NCBI RefSeq assembly: GCF_030817015.1
Contig: NZ_JAUSYS010000001.1
Coordinates: 4,340,001 to 4,404,000 of the forward strand
Source of the DNA: Arthrobacter sp. V1I7
Lineage (GTDB): Bacteria > Actinomycetota > Actinomycetes > Actinomycetales > Micrococcaceae
Length of the DNA stretch: 64,000 nucleotides
Reading direction: 5' to 3'
The number at the start of each line of letters is the position of its first letter. Position 1 is the stretch's first letter. A model generated the notes under the pieces. It was given only the letters and a program-made list of their open reading frames with translations. It was not told the origin of the DNA and ran no database searches. A program made the position numbers and the translations under genes. Positions 8,990 to 17,778 of this stretch are shown piece after piece.

Positions 8990-9534
8990 TGCTGTGCTCC
9001 CTGGCTGGTGTCCTGGCTGCTTTTGCTTAGACCCTACTACCGGGGTCCTGTCCGCGAAAGTCTTCGGGTTGGGCCGCCGGGGCGGCCGCCGCGCTGATCC
9101 GAGTACCGGTTCGCGCCCACGGCGGAAGGCCTCGCGGGTCAGGGCGGCGTGTCCGCCCGGGCCGGCAAACTGGGCCAGGCGTCGCCGCCCAGCCAGGAGA
9201 ACGGAGGCGCGGCGACGCGGGCTCGTTTCGTGCCGGGATCGTCATCCCGGCCCGAGCCTGTGCCCCTGGCTTCGCTCGGGCCCGTTATCTGGCCCGTGCT
9301 CTGCAACGACGGTGGCGGCGTTACGGCGGCAGCATCGCCGTCCGGTGTCTTATTAACGTCCGGTGTCTTATTAACCGGACATGACGCGGCGGGTGCGGCA
9401 GCAACGGTCATTTGGAATGCGGAGAAATCGGGAAAAGTCACGCGATTGTGCAATTTATGCCTCCGGAAGCTGAGCGGCCCACCCCCTGGGCCGGGCTCAG
9501 TTTATCCATCAACTTTATTGAGGGGAAGAGGGCG
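8990..9534. other. Gene-poor stretch between dhaK and the insertion sequence
   Basis: About 545 bases without a convincing gene. Frames are open on both strands because of high GC, but none has a recognisable product. The only structured element I see is the perfect 18-bp tandem repeat at 9340-9375. The dhaK promoter must lie in the right-hand part of this interval, but no clear -35/-10 pair stands out. Confidence 0.5.
9340..9375. repeat. Perfect 18-bp tandem repeat, two copies
   Basis: GTCCGGTGTCTTATTAAC occurs at 9340-9357 and again at 9358-9375, directly abutting. The second copy also pairs with the following ACCGGAC (9374-9380) as a 7-bp inverted repeat around GTCTTATTA. Such AT-centred paired sites resemble operator arrays, but could equally be a simple duplication. 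Confidence 0.8.
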
Positions 9535-9594
9535 CGTTGACTCGTAGAAAACCTCCGCGTAGCCGGATACGTTGCCTCAATTGAAAACCTCCGC
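9535..9594 (-). repeat. Left-end IS repeats (two copies)
   Basis: Copy at 9535-9559 (CGTTGACTCGTAGAAAACCT...) and copy at 9570-9594 (CGTTGCCTCAATTGAAAACC...), 35 bases apart. Both share GAAAACCTCCGCG. The inner copy is the better match to the right-end repeats. Confidence 0.75.
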
Positions 9595-9658
9595 GTAGCG
9601 GCGTGGTTTCCGGCCGGGGCGGCGGATGGGGGTTATGCCCGTTTTCATGGAGCTAACG

Positions 9659-10843
9659 ATGGACCAGCGGCAAGCTGTGACAAAGAAGAAAGCCCTCGCC
9701 TATAAGAGCGCCGATCGTGCAGGGAAATCCCGGATCCTGAACGAGCTGGTCGAACTGACCGGTTGGCACCGCGACTATGCCAGGGTCGCCTTGCGGGAGG
9801 CCCTGGTCCTGAAAATCGTCAAGCCCAGACCGGGCAGGACGCCGGTCTACGGCCCTGATCTGCTCCCGCCGCTGATCAGGTGCTGGGCGGTGCTGCGGGC
9901 TCCTGCCGGCAGGCTGCTGGCCCCGATGCTGCCGGTTCTGGTGCCGCTATTGCGGCGGGACAAGGAGCTTGCGATCACGGATGATCAGGCTGCTTTGCTG
10001 ATGCGCATGAGCGCGGCGACCATCGACCGGAAACTCGTCGGTGAACGGGCGAAACTTTTCCCGCGGGGCCGGTCACACACCAAGCCCGGCACCCTCCTGA
10101 AATCCCAGATCCCGATCCGGACCTGGGCCGAGTGGGACGACGCCGTCCCGGGATTCGTGGAGATCGATCTGGTCGGCCACGAGGGCGGCAACAGCTTCGG
10201 GGAATTCTGCTTTACCCTGACAGTGACCGACATTTCCACCGGCTGGACGGTGAATCGGTCCGTGCGGAACAAGGCGGCCAAATGGGTCTTTGAGGCCCTC
10301 GAACACGTCACCGCTGTGTTCCCGTTTCCCATCATCGGGATCGATTCGGACAACGGCTCGGAGTTCATCAACGAGCACCTGCTCGCCTACTGCCACGCCC
10401 ACCAGATCACGTTCACCCGCTCCCGTCCCGGGAACAAGAACGACGGCGCGCACGTGGAGCAGAAGAACTGGGCCAGGGTCCGGGAACTCGTCGGCTACCT
10501 CCGCTACGACACCGCCGCGGAACGCGAGAAACTCAACGAGATCTGGGAACTGGACCGGATCTTCACCAACTACCTGCTGCCCCAGCAAAAGCTCCTCGAG
10601 AAACACCGGCACGGCGCGAAAGTGACCAAGAAACACGACGCACCTGCCACGCCCCACCAGCGCGCCATCCGGCACGAAAAGATGCGCAAGCGCCCGGTCA
10701 TTCGGATGAACGCCGCCTTCAGGCAGATCAAACCCGGCGCACTCTCACGCCAGATCCTGGCACTCACAGCGCAGCTCGAAACACTGGCCCGAGCCAAACA
10801 GCCGGGCGCGGTCAAACCCGTCAACAGGGCCTGGAACAACTGA
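9659..10843 (+). CDS. IS transposase, DDE (rve) type
   Basis: Transposase of 394 residues from the ATG at 9659, which has GGAG six bases upstream; in-frame starts at 9626 and 9647 are possible. An N-terminal helix-turn-helix-like part (LTGWHRDYARVALREAL) precedes a retroviral-integrase-type catalytic core: Asp170 in FVEIDLVGHEGG, Asp231 in GIDSDNGSEFIN and Glu267 in NDGAHVEQKNW, a D-D(35)E spacing. The C-terminus is basic. The frame is intact and the terminal repeats are present, so the element may still be active. I did not assign a named IS family. Confidence 0.88.
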   Translation: MDQRQAVTKKKALAYKSADRAGKSRILNELVELTGWHRDYARVALREALVLKIVKPRPGRTPVYGPDLLPPLIRCWAVLRAPAGRLLAPMLPVLVPLLRRDKELAITDDQAALLMRMSAATIDRKLVGERAKLFPRGRSHTKPGTLLKSQIPIRTWAEWDDAVPGFVEIDLVGHEGGNSFGEFCFTLTVTDISTGWTVNRSVRNKAAKWVFEALEHVTAVFPFPIIGIDSDNGSEFINEHLLAYCHAHQITFTRSRPGNKNDGAHVEQKNWARVRELVGYLRYDTAAEREKLNEIWELDRIFTNYLLPQQKLLEKHRHGAKVTKKHDAPATPHQRAIRHEKMRKRPVIRMNAAFRQIKPGALSRQILALTAQLETLARAKQPGAVKPVNRAWNN

Positions 10844-10847
10844 AAAT

Positions 10848-10943
10848 CCGGAGGTTTTTCAATGAGGCAACGAAGGGGTCAACCGGAGGATTTCAAATGA
10901 GGCAACGAATCACCTTTCCCGGAGGTATTGCAATGAGGCAACA
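10848..10943 (+). repeat. Right-end IS repeats (three copies)
   Basis: Three 25-bp direct copies at 10848-10872, 10883-10907 and 10919-10943, each beginning CCGGAGG and ending ATGAGGCAAC, with variation only in the middle AT-rich bases. Period is 35-36 bases, three to four helical turns, as expected of phased transposase binding sites. Confidence 0.85.
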
Positions 10944-11169
10944 GGGAGGGCGCGCCCTCGGAATCCGCCGTCCGCCATTCCGAGAGCCCTCACCGCATCC
11001 CCCGGGACGTGCCCCTAGGCTAGGAGGTGCCTGGAAGCGCCGCAGATGTGCCGGACACGGGGCAGGATTGCTGCTTGAGGAGTGCGGATGTCGTGCCGGG
11101 CAGTCGTGGGACGGGCAATGGACGCCTGGAATGTGAGCTTTCCAGACGGCCATTCCTGTCCGTTGGAGC

Positions 11170-12294
11170 TTACGGGGCCGAGTCCACTACGGATGTGCGC
11201 ACGGAGGTCCAGGTCGTGATGGTTCCGGCCGGGAAGCCGGGATAGTCCTTCAGCAGGACGTTCCGTTCCCCGATCAGCACTCCGGTGGCCGGATCGATGA
11301 TGGTCTCCTGCCGGGTTCCTCCATCCGGGGACGGGATGCCGATGGCGATGCCCGTCCTGCCGTCGATTGTTGCCTGCTGGTCCGCGACGGTGACGCCCGG
11401 GATGAGCGCGGCTGCCTTGTAGAAGGCGGCGCGCAGGTCCGCGGGGATGACGCCGGTGCGCAGGGCAGCCGTGATCGTCCCCAGGGCCTTTATTTCAGGG
11501 GACTTCCCGGCGCCTTTTGTCCGCTCATGGATGACGTCCAAAAGAGCCTGCGGATCCCGGGGCAGACCGGCAGCTTCGTCAAGGGGCATACCGCCGATGA
11601 TGACTCGTTCACCCCCGTAAAAAGCGCCGCGTGGGGCACGCTGGATCCCGACCATATCGTCCGGTGCTTTTTCCTGCAGCCTGGTGGCTTCGGCTTTGGC
11701 AGCTTCGCTGGAGAACTCCACCGGGACGCTCGCTTCACGGTTCCACACCCATTCACCGTCCCGGTCCGCCGGAACATAGACCTGGCCTCCGGTTTTTTCC
11801 TGCCAGGACACCTGGGTTCCGTCGGCGGTAACCGCGCTTCCGCCGTAGCGGGCGGTCGTATCGATCTTCAGGTACTGGCCCGGTCCCAGCACCGGATCCG
11901 AGGTCTGGATGGTTGCCGCCGCGGCGTTCCTGAGCACTTCAGCCGCTTGGGCGGTGGCACCGGGCTGCGCGCCGGGGACCAGCACGTCTGCGGTGACCAG
12001 GACGCCAGCGAGGACGGCAGCGGCGGCGGCCGAGAGCAGAAGCGTCCTGCCCAGGAACCGACGAGGGCGGCGCGAGGAAAGCGATATGACAGTGGATCCA
12101 GCTTCGACAGGTGCGTGAGGGCCATCCATGTGGTTCGTGCGCAGCTGGTGATGAGGCACAGCGCCGGCGTCGGGAATCAGGAAGGACAGCGACCTGGCCC
12201 GGCTCCTGGCCAGTTCAGATTCGGTGACTGCGCCTCCAGGATCGACAGATGCAAGATGGCGGTCGAGATCGCCGGACATAGTGGTTTTGTTCAT
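11170..12294 (-). CDS. CU044_5270-type membrane protein, putative partner of the ECF sigma factor
   Basis: Protein of 374 residues: a cytoplasmic N-terminus of about 85 residues, RRPRRFLGRTLLLSAAAA leading into one membrane segment (about 88-112), and an extracytoplasmic domain rich in GQYLKI and QETIIDPATGVLIGER-type strands. This layout matches the CU044_5270 family, membrane proteins encoded directly after ECF sigma genes. Its ATG overlaps the sigma stop by four bases, so the two are translationally coupled. It is probably the sensor/anti-sigma partner, but no ZAS zinc motif is visible, so that role is inferred from context. Confidence 0.75.
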   Translation of the reverse strand: MNKTTMSGDLDRHLASVDPGGAVTESELARSRARSLSFLIPDAGAVPHHQLRTNHMDGPHAPVEAGSTVISLSSRRPRRFLGRTLLLSAAAAAVLAGVLVTADVLVPGAQPGATAQAAEVLRNAAAATIQTSDPVLGPGQYLKIDTTARYGGSAVTADGTQVSWQEKTGGQVYVPADRDGEWVWNREASVPVEFSSEAAKAEATRLQEKAPDDMVGIQRAPRGAFYGGERVIIGGMPLDEAAGLPRDPQALLDVIHERTKGAGKSPEIKALGTITAALRTGVIPADLRAAFYKAAALIPGVTVADQQATIDGRTGIAIGIPSPDGGTRQETIIDPATGVLIGERNVLLKDYPGFPAGTITTWTSVRTSVVDSAP

Positions 12295-12812
12295 GTTGCT
12301 GCCACCTCTGGCTGTGTCTGAAGTAGATTGCTCAATGCCTTCCGGGCCCGGTGCAGGCGCATCCTGACCGCGGTGGCGCTGGTGTTGAGTAGGTCGGAAA
12401 CCTCTGCGGAGCTGAAGCCGTCCCAGTAGGTTAGGAGCAGCACCTCGCGGTCCTCGGCGCGGAGCTGGCCGAGAGCGTCATGGACTGGGGATCCATCGGT
12501 GCCGGGATCGCGGTCCCGCTCGTGCTGAAGAGCACCGAGGAGGCTGGCGGACCGGACTGCAGACCGGTCATGGTTGCGGAGCACGTTTTTCGCAATCCCG
12601 AAGAGAACCATGACTGAAAGGCTGTCGTCCTGCTCTGTCTTCTCCCAGGTGATCCTGAAGACCTCGGCACAAAGATCCTCAGCGGTAGCGGCGTTTTCTG
12701 TTCGACGGCGGAAATAGCGGTAGATGCGGTCGTGACCTGCTGCGTGCGCGGCCAGGAAGCGTTTCTCCCTCTCCAAATCCACACGTTCCTTCCGGACTGT
12801 TTGTAGGCTCAT
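12291..12812 (-). CDS. ECF RNA polymerase sigma factor
   Basis: Sigma-70 family regulator of 173 residues. Region 2 is visible around residues 30-95 (YRYFRRRTENAATAEDLCAE, then VFRITWEKTEQDDSLSVMVL) and region 4 around 115-165 (LRAEDREVLLLTYWDGFSSA, then EVSDLLNTSATAVRMRLHRA), with the helix-turn-helix that reads the -35 element. It forms a two-gene operon with the membrane partner that follows. The regulon cannot be told from this window. The ATG lies 7 bases after the stop of a small upstream frame (12819-13031), which could couple their translation. Confidence 0.92.
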   Translation of the reverse strand: MSLQTVRKERVDLEREKRFLAAHAAGHDRIYRYFRRRTENAATAEDLCAEVFRITWEKTEQDDSLSVMVLFGIAKNVLRNHDRSAVRSASLLGALQHERDRDPGTDGSPVHDALGQLRAEDREVLLLTYWDGFSSAEVSDLLNTSATAVRMRLHRARKALSNLLQTQPEVAAT

Positions 12813-12818
12813 GCCCTG

Positions 12819-13031
12819 TTAATGTCCGGCAGCTCCCAAAGTGTAACCACGCGACTCAACAAAATGGGCTCCCATGTTGATTGCCGAGCCTCTGGAGAAC
12901 CCCTGGTGGCCGTTGAATTCCAGGCTCGCAGGTCCTGAGTTCGCCGTGATGTGGGCCGAACACTCCTGGTCCACACCGCCGAGCCCGGCAGCAAGACTGC
13001 CGCCGCCCTCACCCAGCTTCAGCGACCGCAC
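12819..13031 (-). CDS. Possible small or remnant gene upstream of the sigma factor
   Basis: A 70-codon frame ending seven bases before the sigma start. Its C-terminal half, with segments such as ECSAHITANSGPASLEFNG and SAINMGAHFVESRGYTLG, looks like real protein rather than a GC-rich shadow. I do not recognise the family and see no good ribosome binding site for the ATG at 13031, so it may be the tail of a gene whose 5' part is lost. The rest of the 12813-13159 interval shows nothing else. Confidence 0.35.
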   Translation of the reverse strand: MRSLKLGEGGGSLAAGLGGVDQECSAHITANSGPASLEFNGHQGFSRGSAINMGAHFVESRGYTLGAAGH

Positions 13032-13159
13032 AATTCCCTGAGACCAGGGCCCAGGGCCTCATCCCAAAAATCTGAGGCCGACCTGCGGGACCCTGGTGTC
13101 ACATTCCGAGAGCTGAGTACCCGAGAGGGAGCATCCTGGGAGGCGGATTGTCTCTAGAC

Positions 13160-13669
13160 CTAAAGGGTCTTGATCATCCTGGTGTTGCCCAAGGTGTTCG
13201 GCTTCACGCGGGCCAGATCGAGGAACTCGGCGACGCCTTCGTCGTGCGAGCGCAGGAGTTCCGAATAGACCACGGGGTCGACGGCGCTCTGGTCTGCCAT
13301 GACTTCGAAGCCGTGCTTCTTGAAGAAGTCCACCTCGAAAGTCAGGCAGAAGACCCGGGACACGCCGAGCGCCCGGGCGTCCTCCAGCAGGCGCTCAACG
13401 AGGACGTGGCCGACGCCCTTCCCGCGCCACGCGTCCGATGCGGCAAGCGTGCGGACCTCCGCCAGGTCCTCCCACATCACGTGCAGCGCCCCGCAACCGA
13501 TCACCTGGCCGTCGGCCGCTTCGGCGATCCGGAACTCCTGCAGGCTTTCGTAGTAGGCCACGGTCTCCTTGGCCATGAGGATCCGCTGGTCGGCCAGCGG
13601 CGCCACCAGCGCCTTGATGGCCGCGACATCGCTGGTGCGGGCAGGGCGGAGGCGGATCGGTTCAGTCAC
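13160..13669 (-). CDS. argA: Amino-acid N-acetyltransferase (ArgA-like, GNAT)
   Basis: Single GNAT domain of 169 residues that resembles the short actinobacterial glutamate N-acetyltransferases opening arginine synthesis. The acetyl-CoA loop is visible in LAASDAWRGKGVGHVLVERL (about residues 74-93), and the C-terminal strand CLTFEVDFFKKHGFEVMADQ is typical of this subfamily. It stands alone, with a broken S9 peptidase gene upstream. The GNAT call is certain; the ArgA assignment is probable from sequence likeness. Confidence 0.8.
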   Translation of the reverse strand: MTEPIRLRPARTSDVAAIKALVAPLADQRILMAKETVAYYESLQEFRIAEAADGQVIGCGALHVMWEDLAEVRTLAASDAWRGKGVGHVLVERLLEDARALGVSRVFCLTFEVDFFKKHGFEVMADQSAVDPVVYSELLRSHDEGVAEFLDLARVKPNTLGNTRMIKTL

Positions 13670-13788
13670 AGCCCAATCTTAGGCGCAGCCCTGTGGCGCT
13701 TCGGTTTCGACCCAACTGACTCGCATTCGTTGTCGTTATGAGCGCTCCAATTACTGCGATTCAGTTGGGTGAACAGGCGGCAGGTGAG

Positions 13789-14240
13789 TTAAAGCCCCAG
13801 CTCGGCAGGCACCGGAATGTCCTTGTCCAGGAGCGTCCGTGCGAGGAAGTGCTCGACGACGCCGTACCAGACCTTGGCGTGCTGCGGCTGCAGGATCCAG
13901 TGGTTCTCGTCCGGGAAGTAGAGGAACCGGTGCTCGGTCTCCCCGTTCTCGTCCGCCGCGAGCTGCGACCTGGAGCACAGTTTGTTGGGCTCCGCGATGC
14001 CGCTTCCGTGGTCAGCGCCGGCCGGTGGACGGCAGCATCCACAGTGCGTTGATCGGATCATCGTCCGGGCTTTGCGGGTCGGGCCAGGCGGAGGTGAAAT
14101 AAAGATCGCCGTTGGCCACGAACGCTGCTCCGGCCTCTCCCTTGGCCCTGCGGGTGATCCGGCCCGCCTGGTGGGGTCGGCAGGACCCAGCTCCCACAGC
14201 GCCGTGCAGTACTCGGTGCCCATCCAGTGGCATTGCGGCC
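13789..14240 (-). pseudogene. S9 family (prolyl oligopeptidase-like) peptidase, internally deleted
   Basis: Two pieces of one gene lie in different frames. Upstream, around 14012-14130, is VANGDLYFTSAWPDPQSPD followed by INALWMLPSTG, typical of the beta-propeller part. Downstream, 13789-13935 reads RFLYFPDENHWILQPQHAKV and a terminal LLDKDIPVPAELGL, the C-terminal end of the hydrolase domain with its catalytic histidine. Several hundred residues between them, including the nucleophile serine, are gone. This is an internal deletion, not a sequencing artefact. Confidence 0.72.
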
Positions 14241-14277
14241 GTTTGTGGCGAATGACGTGAACGGCAGCTACAAACAC

Positions 14278-14317
14278 AAAGGCCCCGCCACTCCCTCTCA
14301 GGAATAGCGGGGCCTTT
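14278..14317 (-). terminator. Terminator after clpC
   Basis: An 11-bp stem (AAAGGCCCCGC at 14278-14288 with its complement at 14307-14317) and an 18-base loop lie 12 bases after the clpC stop. On the minus strand the stem is followed by a T-rich stretch, as in intrinsic terminators. Confidence 0.85.
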
Positions 14318-14329
14318 GGAATTTACTGC

Positions 14330-16822
14330 TTAGACGCTCGGAGCGATCTCCGGGATGCGCGGCTTGGCGTTGCCGGCGAAGGTGAACTTCGCGTCGTCGC
14401 CTTCGCCGTCCACATCCACCACTACGATGTCGCCGCCGTGCAGTTCGCCGAAGAGGATCTTCTCGGAGAGCTGGTCCTCGATCTCGCGCTGGATGGTCCG
14501 GCGCAGCGGCCGGGCACCCATGGCGGGATCGTAGCCGCGGGTGGCCAGGAGTACCTTGGCTGCGGTCGTGAGCTCGATGCCCATGTCCTTGTCCTTGAGG
14601 CGCTTCTCCAAACGGCCGACGAACATGTCCACGATCTCGATGATCTCGTCCTGGGTCAGCTGCGGGAAGACCACAACGTCGTCAACACGGTTCAGGAACT
14701 CGGGCCGGAAGTGCTGCTTGAGCTCTTCCGTGACGCGGGCGCGCATCCGGTTGTAGCCGGTCTGCGTGTCCGTGCCGGACTGGAAGCCGGTGGCAACGCT
14801 CTTGGAGATGTCCCGGGTGCCGAGGTTCGTGGTCATGATGATCACGGTGTTCTTGAAGTCCACCACGCGGCCCTGGGAGTCGGTCAGGCGGCCGTCTTCC
14901 AGGATCTGCAGCAGCGAGTTGAAGAGATCGGCGTGCGCCTTCTCCACTTCGTCAAACAGGACCACGGAGAACGGACGACGGCGGACCTTCTCGGTCAGCT
15001 GGCCGCCCTCCTCGTAGCCAACGTAGCCCGGAGGGGCACCGAAGAGCCGCGAGACGGTGTGCTTCTCCGAGTACTCGGACATGTCCAGCGTGATCAGGGC
15101 GTCTTCTTCGCCGAACAGGAACTCGGCGAGGGCCTTGGCCAGTTCGGTCTTGCCGACGCCGGTGGGGCCGGCGAAGATGAACGAACCGCCCGGACGCTTC
15201 GGGTCCTTCAGGCCTGCACGGGTGCGGCGGATCGCCTGGGACAGGGACCTGATGGCCTCGTCCTGGCCGACGACGCGCTTGTGCAGCTCGTCTTCCATCT
15301 TCAGCAGGCGCGAGGACTCCTCCTCGGTCAGCTTGAAGACCGGGATGCCGGTGGAGTTCGCCAGCACCTCAGCGATGAGGTCCTCATCAACTTCGGAGAT
15401 GTCGTCCATGCCGCCGGTCTTCCACTGGCGTTCCTTCTCGGCACGCTCGACAATGAGCTTCTGCTCCTTGTCGCGCAACGAGGCCGCGCCTTCGAAGTCC
15501 TGCGCGTCAATCGCGGATTCCTTCTCCAGCTTCATGGCGGCAATACGCTCGTCCATCACCTTGAGCTCCGGCGGTGCAGTCATCCGGCGGATGCGCAACC
15601 GGGCACCGGCCTCATCGATCAGGTCGATCGCCTTGTCCGGCAGGAACCGGTCCGAGATGTAGCGCTCGGACAGGCTCGCCGCGGAGGCGAGGGCGCCGTC
15701 GGTGATGGTGACGCGGTGGTGTGCCTCGTACCGGTCCCGCAGGCCCTTGAGGATCTCGATCGCGTGCGCGACGGAGGGTTCCTTGACCTGGATGGGCTGG
15801 AAACGGCGTTCCAGCGCGGCGTCCTTCTCGATGTGCTTGCGGTACTCGTCCAGCGTGGTGGCACCGATGGTCTGGAGCTCACCGCGGGCCAGCATGGGCT
15901 TCAGGATCGAAGCCGCGTCGATGGCGCCCTCGGCAGCACCGGCACCCACCAGGGTGTGGATCTCATCGATGAACAGGATGATGTCGCCGCGCGTGCGGAT
16001 CTCCTTGAGGACCTTCTTCAGGCGCTCTTCGAAGTCGCCGCGGTAGCGGGAGCCGGCCACGAGGGACCCGAGGTCCAGGGTGTACAGCTGCTTGTCCTTG
16101 ATGGTCTCCGGCACGTCGCCGCGGACGATCGCCTGCGCCAGGCCTTCAACGACGGCGGTCTTGCCGACGCCGGGCTCGCCGATCAGCACCGGGTTGTTCT
16201 TGGTACGGCGGGAAAGGACCTGCATGACGCGTTCCATTTCCGACTCGCGCCCGATGACTGGGTCAAGCTTGTTCTCGCGCGCAGCCTGCGTAAGGTTGCG
16301 GCCGAACTGGTCCAGGACGACGGAACCGGCGGGCGTGCCTTCGGCCTGGCCGGGACCAACGCCGGCTCCGGTGGTTTCCTTGCCCTGGTAACCCGACAGC
16401 AGCTGGATGACCTGCTGGCGGACCCGGTTCAGGTCTGCACCCAGCTTGACCAGGACCTGGGCGGCCACACCTTCACCCTCGCGGATGAGACCAAGCAGGA
16501 TGTGCTCGGTGCCGATGTAGTTATGTCCCAGCTGCAGGGCCTCGCGCAGCGAGAGCTCCAGCACTTTCTTGGCCCGGGGCGTGAAGGGGATGTGTCCGGA
16601 CGGGGCCTGCTGGCCCTGGCCGATGATCTCCTGCACCTGTTCGCGGACTCCGTCGAGCGAAATGCTCAAGGACTCGAGGGCTTTGGCAGCAACACCTTCA
16701 CCCTCATGGATCAGACCCAAGAGGATGTGTTCGGTACCAATGTAATTGTGGTTCAGCATGCGTGCCTCTTCTTGGGCAAGCACAACTACGCGACGGGCAC
16801 GGTCCGTAAATCGCTCAAACAT
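14330..16822 (-). CDS. clpC: ATP-dependent Clp protease ATP-binding subunit ClpC
   Basis: AAA+ unfoldase that feeds substrates to ClpP in general protein quality control. 830 residues, full length. Two N-terminal Clp repeats (about 1-72 and 77-146, each with [13 protein letters not shown]), the first ATPase domain with Walker A GEPGVGKT (215-222) and LFIDEIHT, a UVR/coiled-coil middle region (about 425-465) and the second ATPase domain with GPTGVGKT. The start ATG follows an AGGAG ribosome site. It lies downstream of lsr2 on the same strand, but 300 bases with a hairpin separate them, so it likely has its own promoter. Confidence 0.97.
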   Translation of the reverse strand: MFERFTDRARRVVVLAQEEARMLNHNYIGTEHILLGLIHEGEGVAAKALESLSISLDGVREQVQEIIGQGQQAPSGHIPFTPRAKKVLELSLREALQLGHNYIGTEHILLGLIREGEGVAAQVLVKLGADLNRVRQQVIQLLSGYQGKETTGAGVGPGQAEGTPAGSVVLDQFGRNLTQAARENKLDPVIGRESEMERVMQVLSRRTKNNPVLIGEPGVGKTAVVEGLAQAIVRGDVPETIKDKQLYTLDLGSLVAGSRYRGDFEERLKKVLKEIRTRGDIILFIDEIHTLVGAGAAEGAIDAASILKPMLARGELQTIGATTLDEYRKHIEKDAALERRFQPIQVKEPSVAHAIEILKGLRDRYEAHHRVTITDGALASAASLSERYISDRFLPDKAIDLIDEAGARLRIRRMTAPPELKVMDERIAAMKLEKESAIDAQDFEGAASLRDKEQKLIVERAEKERQWKTGGMDDISEVDEDLIAEVLANSTGIPVFKLTEEESSRLLKMEDELHKRVVGQDEAIRSLSQAIRRTRAGLKDPKRPGGSFIFAGPTGVGKTELAKALAEFLFGEEDALITLDMSEYSEKHTVSRLFGAPPGYVGYEEGGQLTEKVRRRPFSVVLFDEVEKAHADLFNSLLQILEDGRLTDSQGRVVDFKNTVIIMTTNLGTRDISKSVATGFQSGTDTQTGYNRMRARVTEELKQHFRPEFLNRVDDVVVFPQLTQDEIIEIVDMFVGRLEKRLKDKDMGIELTTAAKVLLATRGYDPAMGARPLRRTIQREIEDQLSEKILFGELHGGDIVVVDVDGEGDDAKFTFAGNAKPRIPEIAPSV

Positions 16823-17126
16823 TTCGCCACACTCCTAGCTACGACGTACTTTGATGCTACGTGGCCCGGTTCGAGATTTGGGGCTTGTTCGCCACAGGGG
16901 AAACCGGGGCGCTTCGCCAGCGCGGTCGGCGCCGCCTTCGGGTACCCCGGAGGGAGCCAAGTCAGGCCCGCGGCCGGCCAAAGGCGGCCGGCGCTGACGA
17001 TCCGGCCGGCACTGAACCTCCGCCCGCCGGCGGGCACGTCGCGGCGGCGGGCGCAGGCGGTATGACCGGACTCGCAACAGTGCCCCCACCGGAAGGCAGG
17101 GGCACTGGCAACGCTCAAGCGTTCGG
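16823..17126. other. clpC upstream region
   Basis: About 300 bases between clpC and lsr2 without a gene. It holds the AGGAG ribosome site of clpC next to the start, the hairpin at 17078-17107, and presumably the clpC promoter. I could not identify ClgR or CtsR operators with confidence. Confidence 0.5.
17078..17107 (-). terminator. Probable terminator after lsr2
   Basis: A perfect 9-bp stem, CAGTGCCCC (17078-17086) with GGGGCACTG (17099-17107), and a 12-base loop begin 20 bases after the lsr2 stop. No T run follows on the minus strand. Confidence 0.55.
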
Positions 17127-17453
17127 CTAGGAATTTGCCTTTTGGTAGGCTTCCTGAATTTCAGCCTGGATACGGCCTCGGCTGTTTACCGCATAACCGT
17201 TGTCGCGTGCCCACTGGCGGATCTGTGCAGAGTCCTGATTGCGGCCGGTCGATATCCGCGTGCGGGTAGCGCGGCCGCTGGAGGTCTTGCGTGCGTGGGA
17301 AACAAAGCGCTCGACCGCAGAGCGCAACTCCGCGGCATTACCCGACGACAGATCGATTTCATAACTGACGCCGTCGAGGCCAAAGCGGACAGTCTCATCC
17401 GCGGATCCCCCATCCACATCATCAACGAGGATGATTTTTACTTTCTGTGCCAT
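17127..17453 (-). CDS. lsr2: Lsr2 nucleoid-associated silencing protein
   Basis: H-NS-like xenogeneic silencer that bridges AT-rich DNA. 108 residues from the ATG at 17453, beginning MAQKVKIILVDDVDG; GGAAAGAGAG lies just upstream. The N-terminal oligomerisation domain (VRFGLDGVSYEIDLSSGNAA) and the C-terminal DNA-binding domain with the minor-groove RGR (92-94) in DNGYAVNSRGRIQAEI are both intact. An upstream in-frame start would add 28 non-conserved residues and is rejected. A promoter is visible about 55 bases upstream. Gene order lysS, small membrane protein, lsr2, clpC is a common actinobacterial arrangement. Confidence 0.96.
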   Translation of the reverse strand: MAQKVKIILVDDVDGGSADETVRFGLDGVSYEIDLSSGNAAELRSAVERFVSHARKTSSGRATRTRISTGRNQDSAQIRQWARDNGYAVNSRGRIQAEIQEAYQKANS

Positions 17454-17507
17454 AAAGACTCTCTTTCCAAAAGGATGAGGACTGCAAAAGCAGGAGGTAC
17501 TGCAATA

Positions 17508-17537
17508 AGTATCCTCCGTTTTGCGGCGCCGCGTCAA
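17508..17537 (-). promoter_or_regulatory. Predicted lsr2 promoter
   Basis: On the minus strand, TTGACG (17532-17537) and GATACT (17508-17513) are separated by 18 bases, close to the housekeeping sigma consensus, and lie about 55 bases before the lsr2 start. The leader contains a near-complementary GGAGGATAC/GTACCTCC pair that may fold. Confidence 0.5.
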
Positions 17538-17584
17538 AGTGGAAAGGGTTTTTTCCTAAGGAAATCCACAGAAGCGAATAGGAC

Positions 17585-17776
17585 CTATTTGGCGATTCCG
17601 GGGGAATGGCCGTCCTCGTGACCCGGATTACCGGGCCGGACCTTTTCCTGGGCTTCAGCCTTGGCTCGGGCTTCTGCCTGGCGCTCAGATTTGTCTGCAT
17701 TGAAGATCGATTTCATGGCAAACCAGAAAATCAGGCCGACCACGACGGAGGGCAGCAGGACGGCGATGTACTCCAT
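17585..17776 (-). CDS. Small single-pass membrane protein
   Basis: 63 residues: an N-terminal membrane segment (about 4-23, IAVLLPSVVVGLIFWFAMKS) and a charged Ala/Glu/Lys-rich cytoplasmic tail likely to be helical. The ATG lies two bases after the lysS stop, so it is co-transcribed and translationally coupled. Small proteins of this type are common between lysS and lsr2 in Micrococcaceae; the function is unknown. Confidence 0.75.
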   Translation of the reverse strand: MEYIAVLLPSVVVGLIFWFAMKSIFNADKSERQAEARAKAEAQEKVRPGNPGHEDGHSPGIAK

Positions 17777-17778
17777 GA

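Larger units (their letters stand above)
9535..10943 (+). mobile_element. Insertion sequence with reiterated terminal repeats
   Basis: One DDE transposase gene flanked by oppositely oriented copies of a roughly 25-bp repeat. Left copies begin at 9535 (diverged) and 9570; right copies are at 10848-10872, 10883-10907 and 10919-10943. The core GTTGCCTCA...GAAAACCTCCG on the left is the reverse complement of CGGAGGTTTTTCAATGAGGC on the right. Spacing between copies is 35-36 bases on both sides. The outer limits given are those of the outermost repeats; no convincing target-site duplication abuts them, so the true ends are uncertain. Confidence 0.75.

Noticed and set aside
9535..10943. Regularly spaced repeats as a CRISPR array
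   Set aside because: Only two and three copies, in opposite orientations flanking a transposase, with 10-base spacers; no cas genes.
9525..10955. Target-site duplication around the insertion sequence
   Set aside because: GAGGGCG-like bases occur on both sides but do not directly abut the outer repeats at equal distance, so a duplication cannot be claimed.
14438..17065. An 875-codon open frame antisense to clpC
   Set aside because: It mirrors the codon bias of clpC on the other strand, has no recognisable domain, and clpC itself is unmistakable.
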